Shown here in pieces: positions 26,746 to 35,600 of a stretch of 64,000 nucleotides of DNA. The position numbers were made by a program, and so were the translations under genes. Within the stretch, counting starts at the first letter, position 1. Every line of letters begins with the position of its first letter. The stretch spans positions 7,192,001-7,256,000 of the forward strand of contig OY969623.1 of assembly GCA_963701675.1 (NCBI GenBank), written 5' to 3'. Source of the DNA: G963701675 sp963701675. Its GTDB lineage: Bacteria; Planctomycetota; Planctomycetia; Gemmatales; Gemmataceae. Below the pieces are notes generated by a model. That model was given only the letters and a program-made list of their open reading frames with translations, did not search any database and had not been told where the DNA came from.

Positions 26746-27572
26746 GGTTGGAGTGCCGGCAGATTCTCAAACCACTCGATGAGTAGGTTCGGGTCGCCGT
26801 CAAAATGGTGATTCAAATTATCCGCAGGAAGTACCAAGCCCACGGACAGACTTTGGCGATTGGCGTAGACGAAGCCGCCCATGTTCAAATGAACGGGCTT
26901 GCCGTGCAGCGTGCCGTTGCGAACCAATATCTCGTACGCCACGCCTTCCTCGGCGCTCACACCGAACATCTTCTCAATGTCGCCGGGCGAATACTCGATG
27001 ACTTGTTTGATACCTTGCAGGAATTTCGGGGCTTCCCGGGGATCAGTGAATCGTTCGTAGCCTTCACGGGTAACCAGGTGTGACGCATCGCCTTCCGCGA
27101 GGAATACGAGGTCGGCGTACAGTGGGCCGCGCTGCGTGCAGATTCCGACCATTCTTTCCTTGTCGCGGATCAAGCTCTCGGCGGTTGTGTCGTTCAAGAG
27201 CGCGACGCCGAGGCCGATGGCGATCTGACCAAGGTGCTGATCATAAATCGGCCGTAACACGGTGTAGCAGTTTCGAAACGCCTTCGGGTCGCGGTATGTC
27301 ATGCCCAGAAGGCTCTGGCCGTCAGTGGCGAAAAAGCCGCGTTCCACCAGCCGGCGTTCCCACGCCAACGCTTCCACACCCTCCGGGCCGAGGATTTCCG
27401 GATGCGCGAGGTTTTCGGCAAAGTAAACACATCCAGACCAATTCTCGGCGCCGGGGAACGCGCCGGCCTCTACGACGGCCACGGTAAACCCAGCACGAGC
27501 CAGGCCGATGGCAGCAGTCAACCCTGCGGCGCCGGCGCCTACGATTACCACGTCATAGTTGGCGGAATGCAT
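26277..27572 (-). CDS. ETF-quinone oxidoreductase (FixC-like) FAD domain, 5' part of the giant fusion
   Basis: The start is the ATG at 27572. Residues 5-34 form the FAD Rossmann motif (DVVIVGAGAAGLTAAIGLARAG), followed by GAENWSGCVYF, AEGDASHLV, and LNMGGFVYANRQSLSVGLV, all typical of FixC and ETF-QO. The frame matches the family to GGGARMYLP near 26,672, then becomes random, and stops at 26277. The correct continuation (TLIDHGLAIGGAASAIG) is in the 19123-26745 frame; they join if the CCC (plus-strand GGG at 26670-26672) has one more base. The corrected gene would run 19123-27572 and encode about 2,815 residues. The gene follows the FadB/FadJ-type gene after 113 bases on the same strand. Electrons from ETF would pass via FAD and the iron-sulfur cluster to quinone. 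Confidence 0.8.
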   Translation of the reverse strand: MHSANYDVVIVGAGAAGLTAAIGLARAGFTVAVVEAGAFPGAENWSGCVYFAENLAHPEILGPEGVEALAWERRLVERGFFATDGQSLLGMTYRDPKAFRNCYTVLRPIYDQHLGQIAIGLGVALLNDTTAESLIRDKERMVGICTQRGPLYADLVFLAEGDASHLVTREGYERFTDPREAPKFLQGIKQVIEYSPGDIEKMFGVSAEEGVAYEILVRNGTLHGKPVHLNMGGFVYANRQSLSVGLVLPADNLNHHFDGDPNLLIEWFENLPALQPWLKDGRRGVFGAKIIRGGGARMYLPSSITAWPLAAPQVRSASIFPIRISPAPPQQWGCYWCRLPDASVKSEPGTHVKRCSGTTWSRYSEHTTGRTSNSCGGGLDTSSALDSFLMRRSTWRCVRRMCGLGRIDGSYRNGPIGSGWSATSLDRCAFR

Positions 27573-27685
27573 CGACAAACTCGATAGGTTAAACCGCCCG
27601 ATGCGCCGGCATGGCAGAGCATGGCCCGCACTTCGGGCTGGTGAAGCGCGTAAGTGAATTCATTGTATTTGGGAAATGAATGCGA

Positions 27686-29869
27686 TCAGACCTTTGCGGC
27701 CAGTTGGAGATCGTCCACGAAGCGGTAGAATTTTTCTCCGGTCTGGGCACAGCGGCGCAACTCGGCGCCGGGCTCAAACCGTGCCCCGTAATTCCGCGAA
27801 AGCTCCTCGAATTTCCGAACCACATCCGCCGCTCCGCGGTCATCGACATATCGCAGGGGGCCTCCACGATGCGGCGCCCAGCCGGTGCCGAGAACCATTG
27901 CCAAGTCGATTCCGTCCGCGCCAGCGGCGAGTTCCTCTGCCAGACACTCCGCGGCCTCGTTCACCATCGGCAGGACGAGTCGTTCACGAGCTTCCAACAG
28001 GCTCGGAATTGACTGGGAGGAAGACGCGCTCATCAACGCTCTAGCTTCGTCGTTGATTACGCCTTTTTTCTTGCCGTCGTATTGATAGAAGCCGGCGCCG
28101 CTCTTTTTCCCAAGCCACCCGCGATTCACCATTTGTTCGAGTCCGGGGTGTGGCCGCAATCGCTCACCGAAAACGGGTGCCACTGTGGCGGCAACGTGGG
28201 CGGCGACATCGAGGCCAATCTCATCGAGCAGCCGCAACGGCCCCATCAGCATGCCGAAGCGCTCCATGATTCGATCCACTTGTTGGACCGGCATCCCTTC
28301 GGCAACCAGTAAACCCGCTTCGTTCAGATAGGGGAACAGGATCCGGTTAACGAGGAAGCCGGTGCTATCTCGGACTACCACCGGCGTTTTCCCAAGTTCG
28401 GCGGCGAAATGGGAAAGTTCTGGAATAAGCGTGCGCTCGGTTTGGGGTCCCCAGATGACTTCAACCAAGATCATCTTGTGAACGGGGTTGAAGAAATGAA
28501 GACCCGCAATTCTTTGAGGGCGATTCGTTCCGGCTTGGATCTTTGCGACCGAGAGCGACGACGTGTTGGACGCCAGAATCGTGTCCGGTCGTGTGCGGTT
28601 TTCTAGCTCGCGGAAAACGTTCTTCTTGAGATTCAGGTCTTCTATGACGGCCTCGATTACGAGGTCTACGTCATTGAAGCCTTTCCAAGCGGTCGTCTTC
28701 CCCATGCGGGCGATTTTCTGGTTTGCCTCTTCCTGCGTCATACGGCCGCGCTCAACCATTTTTCGGAACAAGCCTTCGATTTTTTGGACTCCGGCCTGAA
28801 GCGCCGCGTCGTTGACTTCTTGAACGACAACATCGAAGCCCTTTACCGCCGCCAGTTGCGCGATGCCCGCGCCCATTGTCCCGGCGCCGACGACGCCGAT
28901 CTTCTTGATGGCGCGTGACGGCTTGCCGTTTGCCGTTGGCGAGGCTTCCGGCCCTTTGCGGGCGTGTTCGTTCAGAAAGTAAAGCGTAACCAAGTTGCGA
29001 CATGCCGGTGTCGTGGCCAAACGACCAATCGCTTCGCGCTCATAACGCAGCCCAGCCTCCATGCCGTTCGTCAAGCCGACGCGAATCGCTTCGAGGGCTT
29101 CGAGTGGGCCGGGCATGTCGTCGGGCGCCTTCCGTTCCACGATTCGTCGCGCGCCACGGAAGAGCAGCCAACGACCGAGTGGATTTCTTTCCAATAATCG
29201 TTGACGCCACGAGCGTGCCGGCGTTCCATCCGGCCGCCGCTTGCCTTGTTGCTGTAATTGTCGGCCAAGTTCGTTCGAGAGAAGAGCGACCGCTTCATCG
29301 GTTGACTTTACAATTCGATCGGCGAGACCCCACCGGTACGCCGCGCCGGCATCGAGCATCTTTCCTTGAAGTATGACGCTGATGGCCCGCTCGATTCCGA
29401 TGGTTCGCGGGAGTCGTTGCGTGCCTCCCCATCCAGGCAAAATCCCCAATCGGACTTCGGGCAATCCGAGAGAGGTTGTCGGCTGATCCACGACGATCCG
29501 ATAGTCGCATGCGAGTGCCAGTTCCAGCCCGCCTCCCAGGCATATCCCATGAATGACGGCGACGGTCGGGAAAGGTAGCTGGCTGAGTTTGTTGAACAGC
29601 AATTGGCCGTTGTGAGAGATGGCTGTCGCGTCCGCCGCGCCTTGGACATCCTTGAATTCGTGCAAATCCGCGCCGGCAAAGAAACCGCCAGGCTTTCGAC
29701 TCAGGATGGCGAGTAACCGGGTATCTGAAGAGCGGGCCGCATTATCGAATGCGGTTTCCAGCTCCTTCATTACATTCCGATTCAGGACGTTATGCGGACG
29801 GCCGTCCACATCGACCCAAAGCAACCGTATCCCGCCCGGCCGATTCTCAGTAGTCACACTCGCTGCCAT
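27686..29869 (-). CDS. Fused enoyl-CoA hydratase / 3-hydroxyacyl-CoA dehydrogenase (FadB/FadJ type)
   Basis: The ATG at 29869 has AAGGAG nine bases upstream. The 727-residue protein carries two enzymes of beta-oxidation. Residues about 15-200 are a crotonase (FAGADLHEF, oxyanion motif GICLGGGLELALACDYRI, catalytic Glu in GLPEVRLGILPGWGGTQR). Residues about 320-510 are the NAD-binding part of 3-hydroxyacyl-CoA dehydrogenase (IGVVGAGTMGAGIAQLAA, SSLSVAKIQ, catalytic His in HFFNPVHKM), followed by two C-terminal helical domains (RDSTGFLVNRILFPYLNEA; TGWAPHRGGPLRYVDDRGA). Length and order match FadB and FadJ. The thiolase gene ends 23 bases upstream and the ETF-QO fusion starts 113 bases downstream, so one operon is likely. 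Confidence 0.95.
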   Translation of the reverse strand: MAASVTTENRPGGIRLLWVDVDGRPHNVLNRNVMKELETAFDNAARSSDTRLLAILSRKPGGFFAGADLHEFKDVQGAADATAISHNGQLLFNKLSQLPFPTVAVIHGICLGGGLELALACDYRIVVDQPTTSLGLPEVRLGILPGWGGTQRLPRTIGIERAISVILQGKMLDAGAAYRWGLADRIVKSTDEAVALLSNELGRQLQQQGKRRPDGTPARSWRQRLLERNPLGRWLLFRGARRIVERKAPDDMPGPLEALEAIRVGLTNGMEAGLRYEREAIGRLATTPACRNLVTLYFLNEHARKGPEASPTANGKPSRAIKKIGVVGAGTMGAGIAQLAAVKGFDVVVQEVNDAALQAGVQKIEGLFRKMVERGRMTQEEANQKIARMGKTTAWKGFNDVDLVIEAVIEDLNLKKNVFRELENRTRPDTILASNTSSLSVAKIQAGTNRPQRIAGLHFFNPVHKMILVEVIWGPQTERTLIPELSHFAAELGKTPVVVRDSTGFLVNRILFPYLNEAGLLVAEGMPVQQVDRIMERFGMLMGPLRLLDEIGLDVAAHVAATVAPVFGERLRPHPGLEQMVNRGWLGKKSGAGFYQYDGKKKGVINDEARALMSASSSQSIPSLLEARERLVLPMVNEAAECLAEELAAGADGIDLAMVLGTGWAPHRGGPLRYVDDRGAADVVRKFEELSRNYGARFEPGAELRRCAQTGEKFYRFVDDLQLAAKV

Positions 29870-29892
29870 GCGTCAGACTCCTTTTGCTGCGG

Positions 29893-31173
29893 TCATCCGC
29901 GTTCCACTAGAATCGCCCCACCTTGTCCACCACCGATACAGAGTGTTGCCAAGCCGCGTTGCTGATTACGGCGTCGAAGATTCTTTAGTAACGTTAGCGC
30001 GAGGCGGATTCCCGTCACGCCGACTGGGTGCCCCAGGGCGATGGCGCCGCCGTTAATGTTCAACTTATCCGGGTCGATCTCGCCGAGCGCCTGCGACCGC
30101 CCGAGTTGTTTCTGGGCAAACTCTTTCGATGCAAAGGCCTTTTGGCATGCGATGACCTGAGCCGCAAACGCTTCGTTCAATTCAATCAAGTCGAGGTCTT
30201 TTAGTGCGATCTTTGTTTTCTCAAGAAGCTTGTGCGTGGCGAATGCCGGCCCGAGTCCCATTCGTTTGGGCTCGCAACCCGCATATGCGTAGCCACGCAA
30301 GTACCCGAGGGGTGTGATTCCTTCGGCACGTGCGAGCCCACCAGGCATCATCAAGAGAGCGCCGGCGCCGTCGGTTATCGAACAGGAGTTGCCCACGGTC
30401 ACGGTGCCGTTGCTCGGCCGGAAGAAAGGCTTCAGGTTGGCGAGCGCTTCCATCGTTTGATTCGCCCGCGGACCGATGTCTTCCTTGACCGGTGCGCCGC
30501 CGTTTGGAGTGAGCGGTGCAATCTCCTCACTCAATACACAACTTTTCTGCGCCGCGCTGGCCCTGCGATGGCTCTCGAGGGCATATCGGTCCTGATCCTC
30601 GCGCGTGATGCCGAAGTCATCCGCCAAGACCTCGGCGGTTTCACCCATCATGAGGCCACAAACGGGATCGGTGAGGCCGACTTTGGCTGCCGGCAACGGT
30701 GTAAAGTGCCGGGGCCGGAACTTCAGCATGGATTTCAATCGCGACCACATTCCCTTGCTCCGGTAAAGCTGCAAGAACAAGCCGGTGGCCGAACGATTGA
30801 ACAACAACGGAATTTGGCTCATGTTCTCCGTACCGCCGGCGACGATTCGTTTCGCTTCGCCGAGTTGGAGAATCTGCGCGGCGTTGGTAATCGCTTCCAT
30901 CCCCGACGCGCAATTCCGCTGAACCGTGTGTGCGATGCGGTCTTGTGGAATGCCGGCAAGAAGTGCGATCACGCGTGCCGGGTTCGGTGCTTCCGGCGGC
31001 GGCGCTCCGTTTCCGAATATCACTTGATCGATTTGGTCGGGCCGGACGCCCGCCCGTGTCATTAACGCGATAGTGACATCACGGCCGAGCTCGTGTGCCG
31101 GCGTGGATGCCAGCGGGCCGAATGCTTTGACGAATGGGGACCGGATTCCTTCAACAATCGCGATGTCGAGCAC
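29893..31173 (-). CDS. Acetyl-CoA C-acyltransferase (thiolase)
   Basis: Translation begins at a GTG (31171-31173) with a near-perfect AAGGAGG about six bases upstream. The 426-residue protein has the thiolase active sites: the acylated cysteine in RNCASGMEAITNA (about residue 89), the NGGAIALGHPVGVTG motif with its catalytic histidine, and the second cysteine in LCIGGGQGGAILVERG at the C-terminus. Length is slightly above the usual 390-400, close to the FadI type. It performs the last step of the cycle, releasing acetyl-CoA. It is first of the beta-oxidation genes, 78 bases after the methyltransferase gene on the same strand. Confidence 0.94.
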   Translation of the reverse strand: MLDIAIVEGIRSPFVKAFGPLASTPAHELGRDVTIALMTRAGVRPDQIDQVIFGNGAPPPEAPNPARVIALLAGIPQDRIAHTVQRNCASGMEAITNAAQILQLGEAKRIVAGGTENMSQIPLLFNRSATGLFLQLYRSKGMWSRLKSMLKFRPRHFTPLPAAKVGLTDPVCGLMMGETAEVLADDFGITREDQDRYALESHRRASAAQKSCVLSEEIAPLTPNGGAPVKEDIGPRANQTMEALANLKPFFRPSNGTVTVGNSCSITDGAGALLMMPGGLARAEGITPLGYLRGYAYAGCEPKRMGLGPAFATHKLLEKTKIALKDLDLIELNEAFAAQVIACQKAFASKEFAQKQLGRSQALGEIDPDKLNINGGAIALGHPVGVTGIRLALTLLKNLRRRNQQRGLATLCIGGGQGGAILVERG

Positions 31174-31250
31174 TTCGAACCTCCTTGTAATCCTCTTTTT
31201 CTTGGGCGGTCCGGCACGTTTCCTTGACCCTTCTCCAATTGTTGGACTGG

Positions 31251-31943
31251 CTACGTTCTTCGTCGTCGGAATGGGGCGCTCACTGCCTCCCTTATTCTAC
31301 TCGGCAACCAACCTGATCGTCGTGAGACTATTCGCAGCGACCGAACGGGATAACCGTTGGTAAGGAACGGCTGAAAACCCCAGTGATCTTCGTGTATCGG
31401 ATGTTTCACCTTTCGGTACACGGCGAAGCGCCCGGATGGATGTCGCAAGACGAGGTTCCACTTTGGGTCGGCTTGCATGAAGTCGGCCAGTATCGTCCCG
31501 GTTAGGATATCCGTATCGTCGACGCACATCAAACCACCGACACGCAGTACGTCCGCGGTGAAATACCAATCAAGAAACGGCGTCGGAAAAGAATGATCGC
31601 CATCGATCAGGACCATGTCAAGTTCGGGAAGCGTGGCCGAGACGAAATAATCCTGCGACCGCATCACGTTGGCGTCTAACGCCGAATCAGGAATGCCGTT
31701 GTCCGCGCAGAACTTTCGAATCCCGTCGAATTCCACCGGGTCGGGCTGAATGGCAATGTGACGCTGAACTCCCTTCCGCAGTATTACGAGAGTGCTTCTT
31801 CCGGCGCCTGTCTCCAATGTCACGTGCTCGGGGCAGAGCTCGCGGTCGAGCAGCACTGCAAGGTCTTCGTGGATTCCATACAGGGTCCGAGCTTCGCCAT
31901 GAATCGATAGCCTTGCGGCAAGGACCTCTTCAAGTGAAATCAT
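31251..31943 (-). CDS. Class I SAM-dependent methyltransferase-like protein
   Basis: The 230-residue protein shows the class I methyltransferase fold of the Methyltransf_24 type: VTLETGAGRSTLVIL (motif I, SAM-binding), HIAIQPDPVEFDGI (post I), LDMVLIDGDHSFPTPFLDWYF (motif IV/metal-site region) and LRVGGLMCVDDTDILTG. The substrate cannot be inferred. The ATG at 31943 lies 23 bases after the HAD gene, and both precede the beta-oxidation genes on the same strand, but a role in lipid use is not evident. A basic C-terminal tail (FRRRRT) is noticeable. Confidence 0.75.
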   Translation of the reverse strand: MISLEEVLAARLSIHGEARTLYGIHEDLAVLLDRELCPEHVTLETGAGRSTLVILRKGVQRHIAIQPDPVEFDGIRKFCADNGIPDSALDANVMRSQDYFVSATLPELDMVLIDGDHSFPTPFLDWYFTADVLRVGGLMCVDDTDILTGTILADFMQADPKWNLVLRHPSGRFAVYRKVKHPIHEDHWGFQPFLTNGYPVRSLRIVSRRSGWLPSRIREAVSAPFRRRRT

Positions 31944-31965
31944 CTACAAAAACTCTCGAACGCAC

Positions 31966-32583
31966 TTACCTCGACGGTGTCGGATGGACGCCCAATTGTG
32001 CCAAGCGATCCCGTAAGTCCGCAATATCGGTATACATAATGCCGTGCCAGCCGCATGCTATTGCCCCGTCAACATTTGCGAGGAGGTCGTCAATGAAAAC
32101 GCATTCTTCGGCCGGACAACCCGCATGCTGCCGGCAGTGTTCGTAGAACGCTGCGCTGGGTTTTCGTTCCCCCACCTCGTGAGAGAGAACCTGGGCATCA
32201 AAGTGCTGCAAGGTGGCTGCGAATTGTTTCCGGAACTGGCGCGAGTGTAGTTCGGATGTATTGCTGGCCAGGACGAGTCGGTAATGAGGCTTGAGCTGCG
32301 GGATGAATTCATCCATTTCGACGTTGGGCCAGAAGATATCGGCATACGCCCGGGCGAGTTCATCATCGGAACAGCGTAGGCAAGCTTGTTTTCGAACCTG
32401 TTGCAGGAAAATCTCCGAGGCGATTCGACCCGATTCGTAGTCGTCTTCCAGCGCACCACCCCAGAGGAAACTGTGAAACTCATCAGGATCGAAAGTGCCG
32501 TGCGGAACGAGACGTTTCGTCACGAGTCGGTGGTCGAAAAATGCGACGACTTTGCCAAAATCGAAAACGAGTGCGCGAATCAT
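31966..32583 (-). CDS. HAD-superfamily hydrolase (subfamily IA, YihX-like)
   Basis: The 205-residue protein begins with the HAD nucleophile motif LVFDFGKVVAFFDH, where the second Asp of DxD is replaced by Gly, as in YihX-type phosphatases and related haloacid dehalogenase-like proteins. Motif II is LVLASNTSEL, motif III is around SHEVGERKPSAAFYEHC with its lysine, and motif IV is CVFIDDLLANVDGA. A helical cap (about residues 20-85) matches class IA. The substrate is probably a small phosphorylated metabolite. It starts 39 bases after the stop of the WD40 gene and is followed closely by the methyltransferase. Confidence 0.85.
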   Translation of the reverse strand: MIRALVFDFGKVVAFFDHRLVTKRLVPHGTFDPDEFHSFLWGGALEDDYESGRIASEIFLQQVRKQACLRCSDDELARAYADIFWPNVEMDEFIPQLKPHYRLVLASNTSELHSRQFRKQFAATLQHFDAQVLSHEVGERKPSAAFYEHCRQHAGCPAEECVFIDDLLANVDGAIACGWHGIMYTDIADLRDRLAQLGVHPTPSR

Positions 32584-32622
32584 CCAATTATCCGGTATGT
32601 CTCCGGGTCGGCGAAGGGCAAC

Positions 32623-35600
32623 TTACTTTGGTACAGGCATCTTTAGTAGATAGGCATTGGCATCGGGTAATTGTCGCACTCGGGGGCCGCATGCCAGTCC
32701 GAGCAGTTCACCGTTGTTCGATACGGCCAGGGAATAGATCGGTCCCAACGGCAGTTGCTCGCCGTGCAAAAACTTTCCGTCACTGAGGTTCCAAACAGCC
32801 AGGTAGCCGCTGTTCTTCGGCGCATTGCCGGCGCTGATGATCTTTTGGCCGTCGGGAGAAAGACGAACGCTGTAGATCCATCCCGGATGAGCGGGAGGCG
32901 GCGTGGGAAGTCCAGCCGGAGCGGGCGTGTTGGGGTTTATCAATTCGCGCACGACCGAGCCGTCGGCGACGTTCCACACTTTCAGGGTGTGATCGCTGCT
33001 CCCGGAGACAAGAAACTTGCTGTCCGGAGTCAGTGCCACGCAGAAGACACCGTCGCGATGACCTTTGTCGAATTCCTTTTCTTTGTAGGGCTTGAACTCA
33101 CGAACCATGTTCCCGTTCGCTGCATCCCAAAGCTTTATACTCCGATCGAGGCTGCCGGATACAAGTTGCTTGCTGTCGCTGCTCCAAACGACACAGTAGA
33201 CAGGCGAAGGGGCGGGTGTCGTGTGGGCCTTGATCTCGCGCACTTGGGTTCCTTTAGCAACGTCCCAAATGCGTACGGTGCCGTCGTGGCCACCCGTAGC
33301 GAGGAGCGTATTGTCATGATTGAATGCAACTGCGTCGACCAGATTTGGATGTGCGAGATTCTTGATTGGGGCGTCAGAGGCAAGCTTCCATTTGCGGACC
33401 TTTTTGTCCGCTCCGCTGGAATAGAATCGCGTGTCGGATTCAAAGGCGATATCGGTGATTCCGGCATCGTGTGCAAACGCTGGTCCCGGTTTGCCGAAAT
33501 CCGGCGGGTTGGGCTGTCCGGGTGTGAAGACGACGTTCCACGATAAGAGAGACTTGTCCGCGCAGCCGGCCGCGAGCATTTGGTTGTTTGGACTAAAGGC
33601 GAGCTTCTGGACCGGTGCAGGGCACTTGAATTCGGCGATCTGCTTGCCGTCCGCGAAAGTATAGAGGCGAACGATTTGGTCGGCGGCGCCGACAGCTACC
33701 AGATTGCCGTTCTTTGAAACGGCCACGGCGTGGACTGGAGCGGTAGCACCGGCGAACGATCTGGGCTCCTTGGCGCCGTTGGCCGTGGTCCACAAACGCA
33801 CTTCCTTGTCGTCGGAAGTGAGGACATGTGATCCATTCGGCGTGATGGCCAACGCACGAATCGGACTGCCGGCGGCTTGTAACGATCTCACCAGAGACAC
33901 CGTTTGAATGGTGACGGATTTGTCGGCGCTTCCACAGACTATGGCTGAGTTGTTGTTGTGAAAGGCAATCGCGTCAACTGTGCCGGCGAGAGTGAATGCT
34001 TGAAATTCCTTTCCGGTAGTCAAGTCCCAAACGCGCGCCCGTCCATCCGCTGCACCCGTTACCAGTTTGGACTTGTCGACGCTGAATGAAAAAGACTTAA
34101 CGGGCCCTGGATGATTCAACGCCAGCACTTCTTTGCCGTCTGCCGCGTTCCAAATTTTGACTGCGTTTCCAAATGCTGCGCCGATTTGCGTGAAGTCGCG
34201 GTTGTACGTAGCACTGATGATGGGTTCTGCGACGGGTCCAAGGGTTTGTGCGACCGCGGGCGCCTGCCCGGCGGGAAGATTCCAAAGTTTGACCGTTTTG
34301 TCCGCGCCCGCCGTTAGTGCCTGCGTGCCGTTGCTGTGATACGCGACGGAGGTTGTTCCACCGGCATGGGCATCCACGACATACGCCACCGGGATGTCTT
34401 GAAGCCGAGCGTGTTTGTCATCTCCAACCGACACGAGAGTGCGGTTATCACCGAGAAAAGCTAACGAGTGCACCTTTCCCGGGTTGTCGCTGCCGATGAG
34501 CAACTTGCCATTGGCGAGATCGTAGAGCGCGGTCCGAGATGCGGGTTGGGCCGCATAGCTGACGGCTAGCCGTGTGCCGTTCGGGCTTAAGGCCATCTTT
34601 TCGGCAGCGCCGGCGAGGGCAATGGTCATAGTCGGTTGGTCGAGCGGCCCACCCGGCATGGTAGGTACCATCAGCCATACCTTAACCCTACTGTCGGCGC
34701 CCGCCGACACGATTTTCGTTCCATCGTGACTAATCGCAACGCCGGTAACGGCGCCTTCATGGGCGGCGAGAGACCGAAACAGCGTGCCGTCCGCGGCGTT
34801 CCAAACCTTGACGGATTTGTCGTCACCGGCGGAGATCACGATGTCGCCCTTGGCGTTGAAGCTGACGTGACGAACGGCCCCTGCGTGTTCGCCCTGCCAA
34901 AGTAATGAGGGAGTCCAAAGCCGAGCGGACTTGTCAGCGCTCGCGGTCGCAATCCGCTTGCCATCGGGAAAGAACGACACTGCGGTGACAGGGCCCTCGT
35001 GCGAGAAGAACTCGATGAGCTTACCGTTCCCGCTGTAAATTCGAGCGAAGTTATCGGCACCGCCGACTAGGACCTGGCTTCCATCGGCGTTCCACGCAAG
35101 TCCACGAACTTCGGCCGGGGTGTCGATCGTCGCAACAAGTTTGTTGTCAGCCAAGGTAAAGATCTTGACCGCTTTTCCAGCACCGCCTACGGCAACGCGC
35201 CCGCCGTCCTTGGTGATGCTCAAGCTCGTGACAGGCGAGCCATAGTCCAGTTTCGCCTTGCTCATTCCGTCCGCCACGTTCCACACATGAATGCTGCCGT
35301 CGTTGCCGGCCGACAGAATCAAATCGCCCTTGGGACTATAGGCGACAGCGTTGACCGGGCCGGTATGGCCCGCAAGCTTCTTGATCTCCGTGCCCTGAGC
35401 CACGTCGAAGAGGCGAATGACGTTGTCGCCACAGCCGGCGGCAATCACGGATGGCGGTGTGGAACCGGGAGGAGCAAAAGCGACGGACTGAACCGGCGCC
35501 GGCAAGTCGGCGATCTTACGAAGTTCTTTGCCATCTGCGGCGTTCCAAACCATGAGCGACTTGTCGGCGCCTCCGGCTGCGACCTGCGTTGCATCATGAT

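Noticed and set aside
32671..33546. Plus-strand open frame of 291 codons opposite the WD40 gene
   Set aside because: It mirrors WD40 repeat codons and has no recognised protein features.
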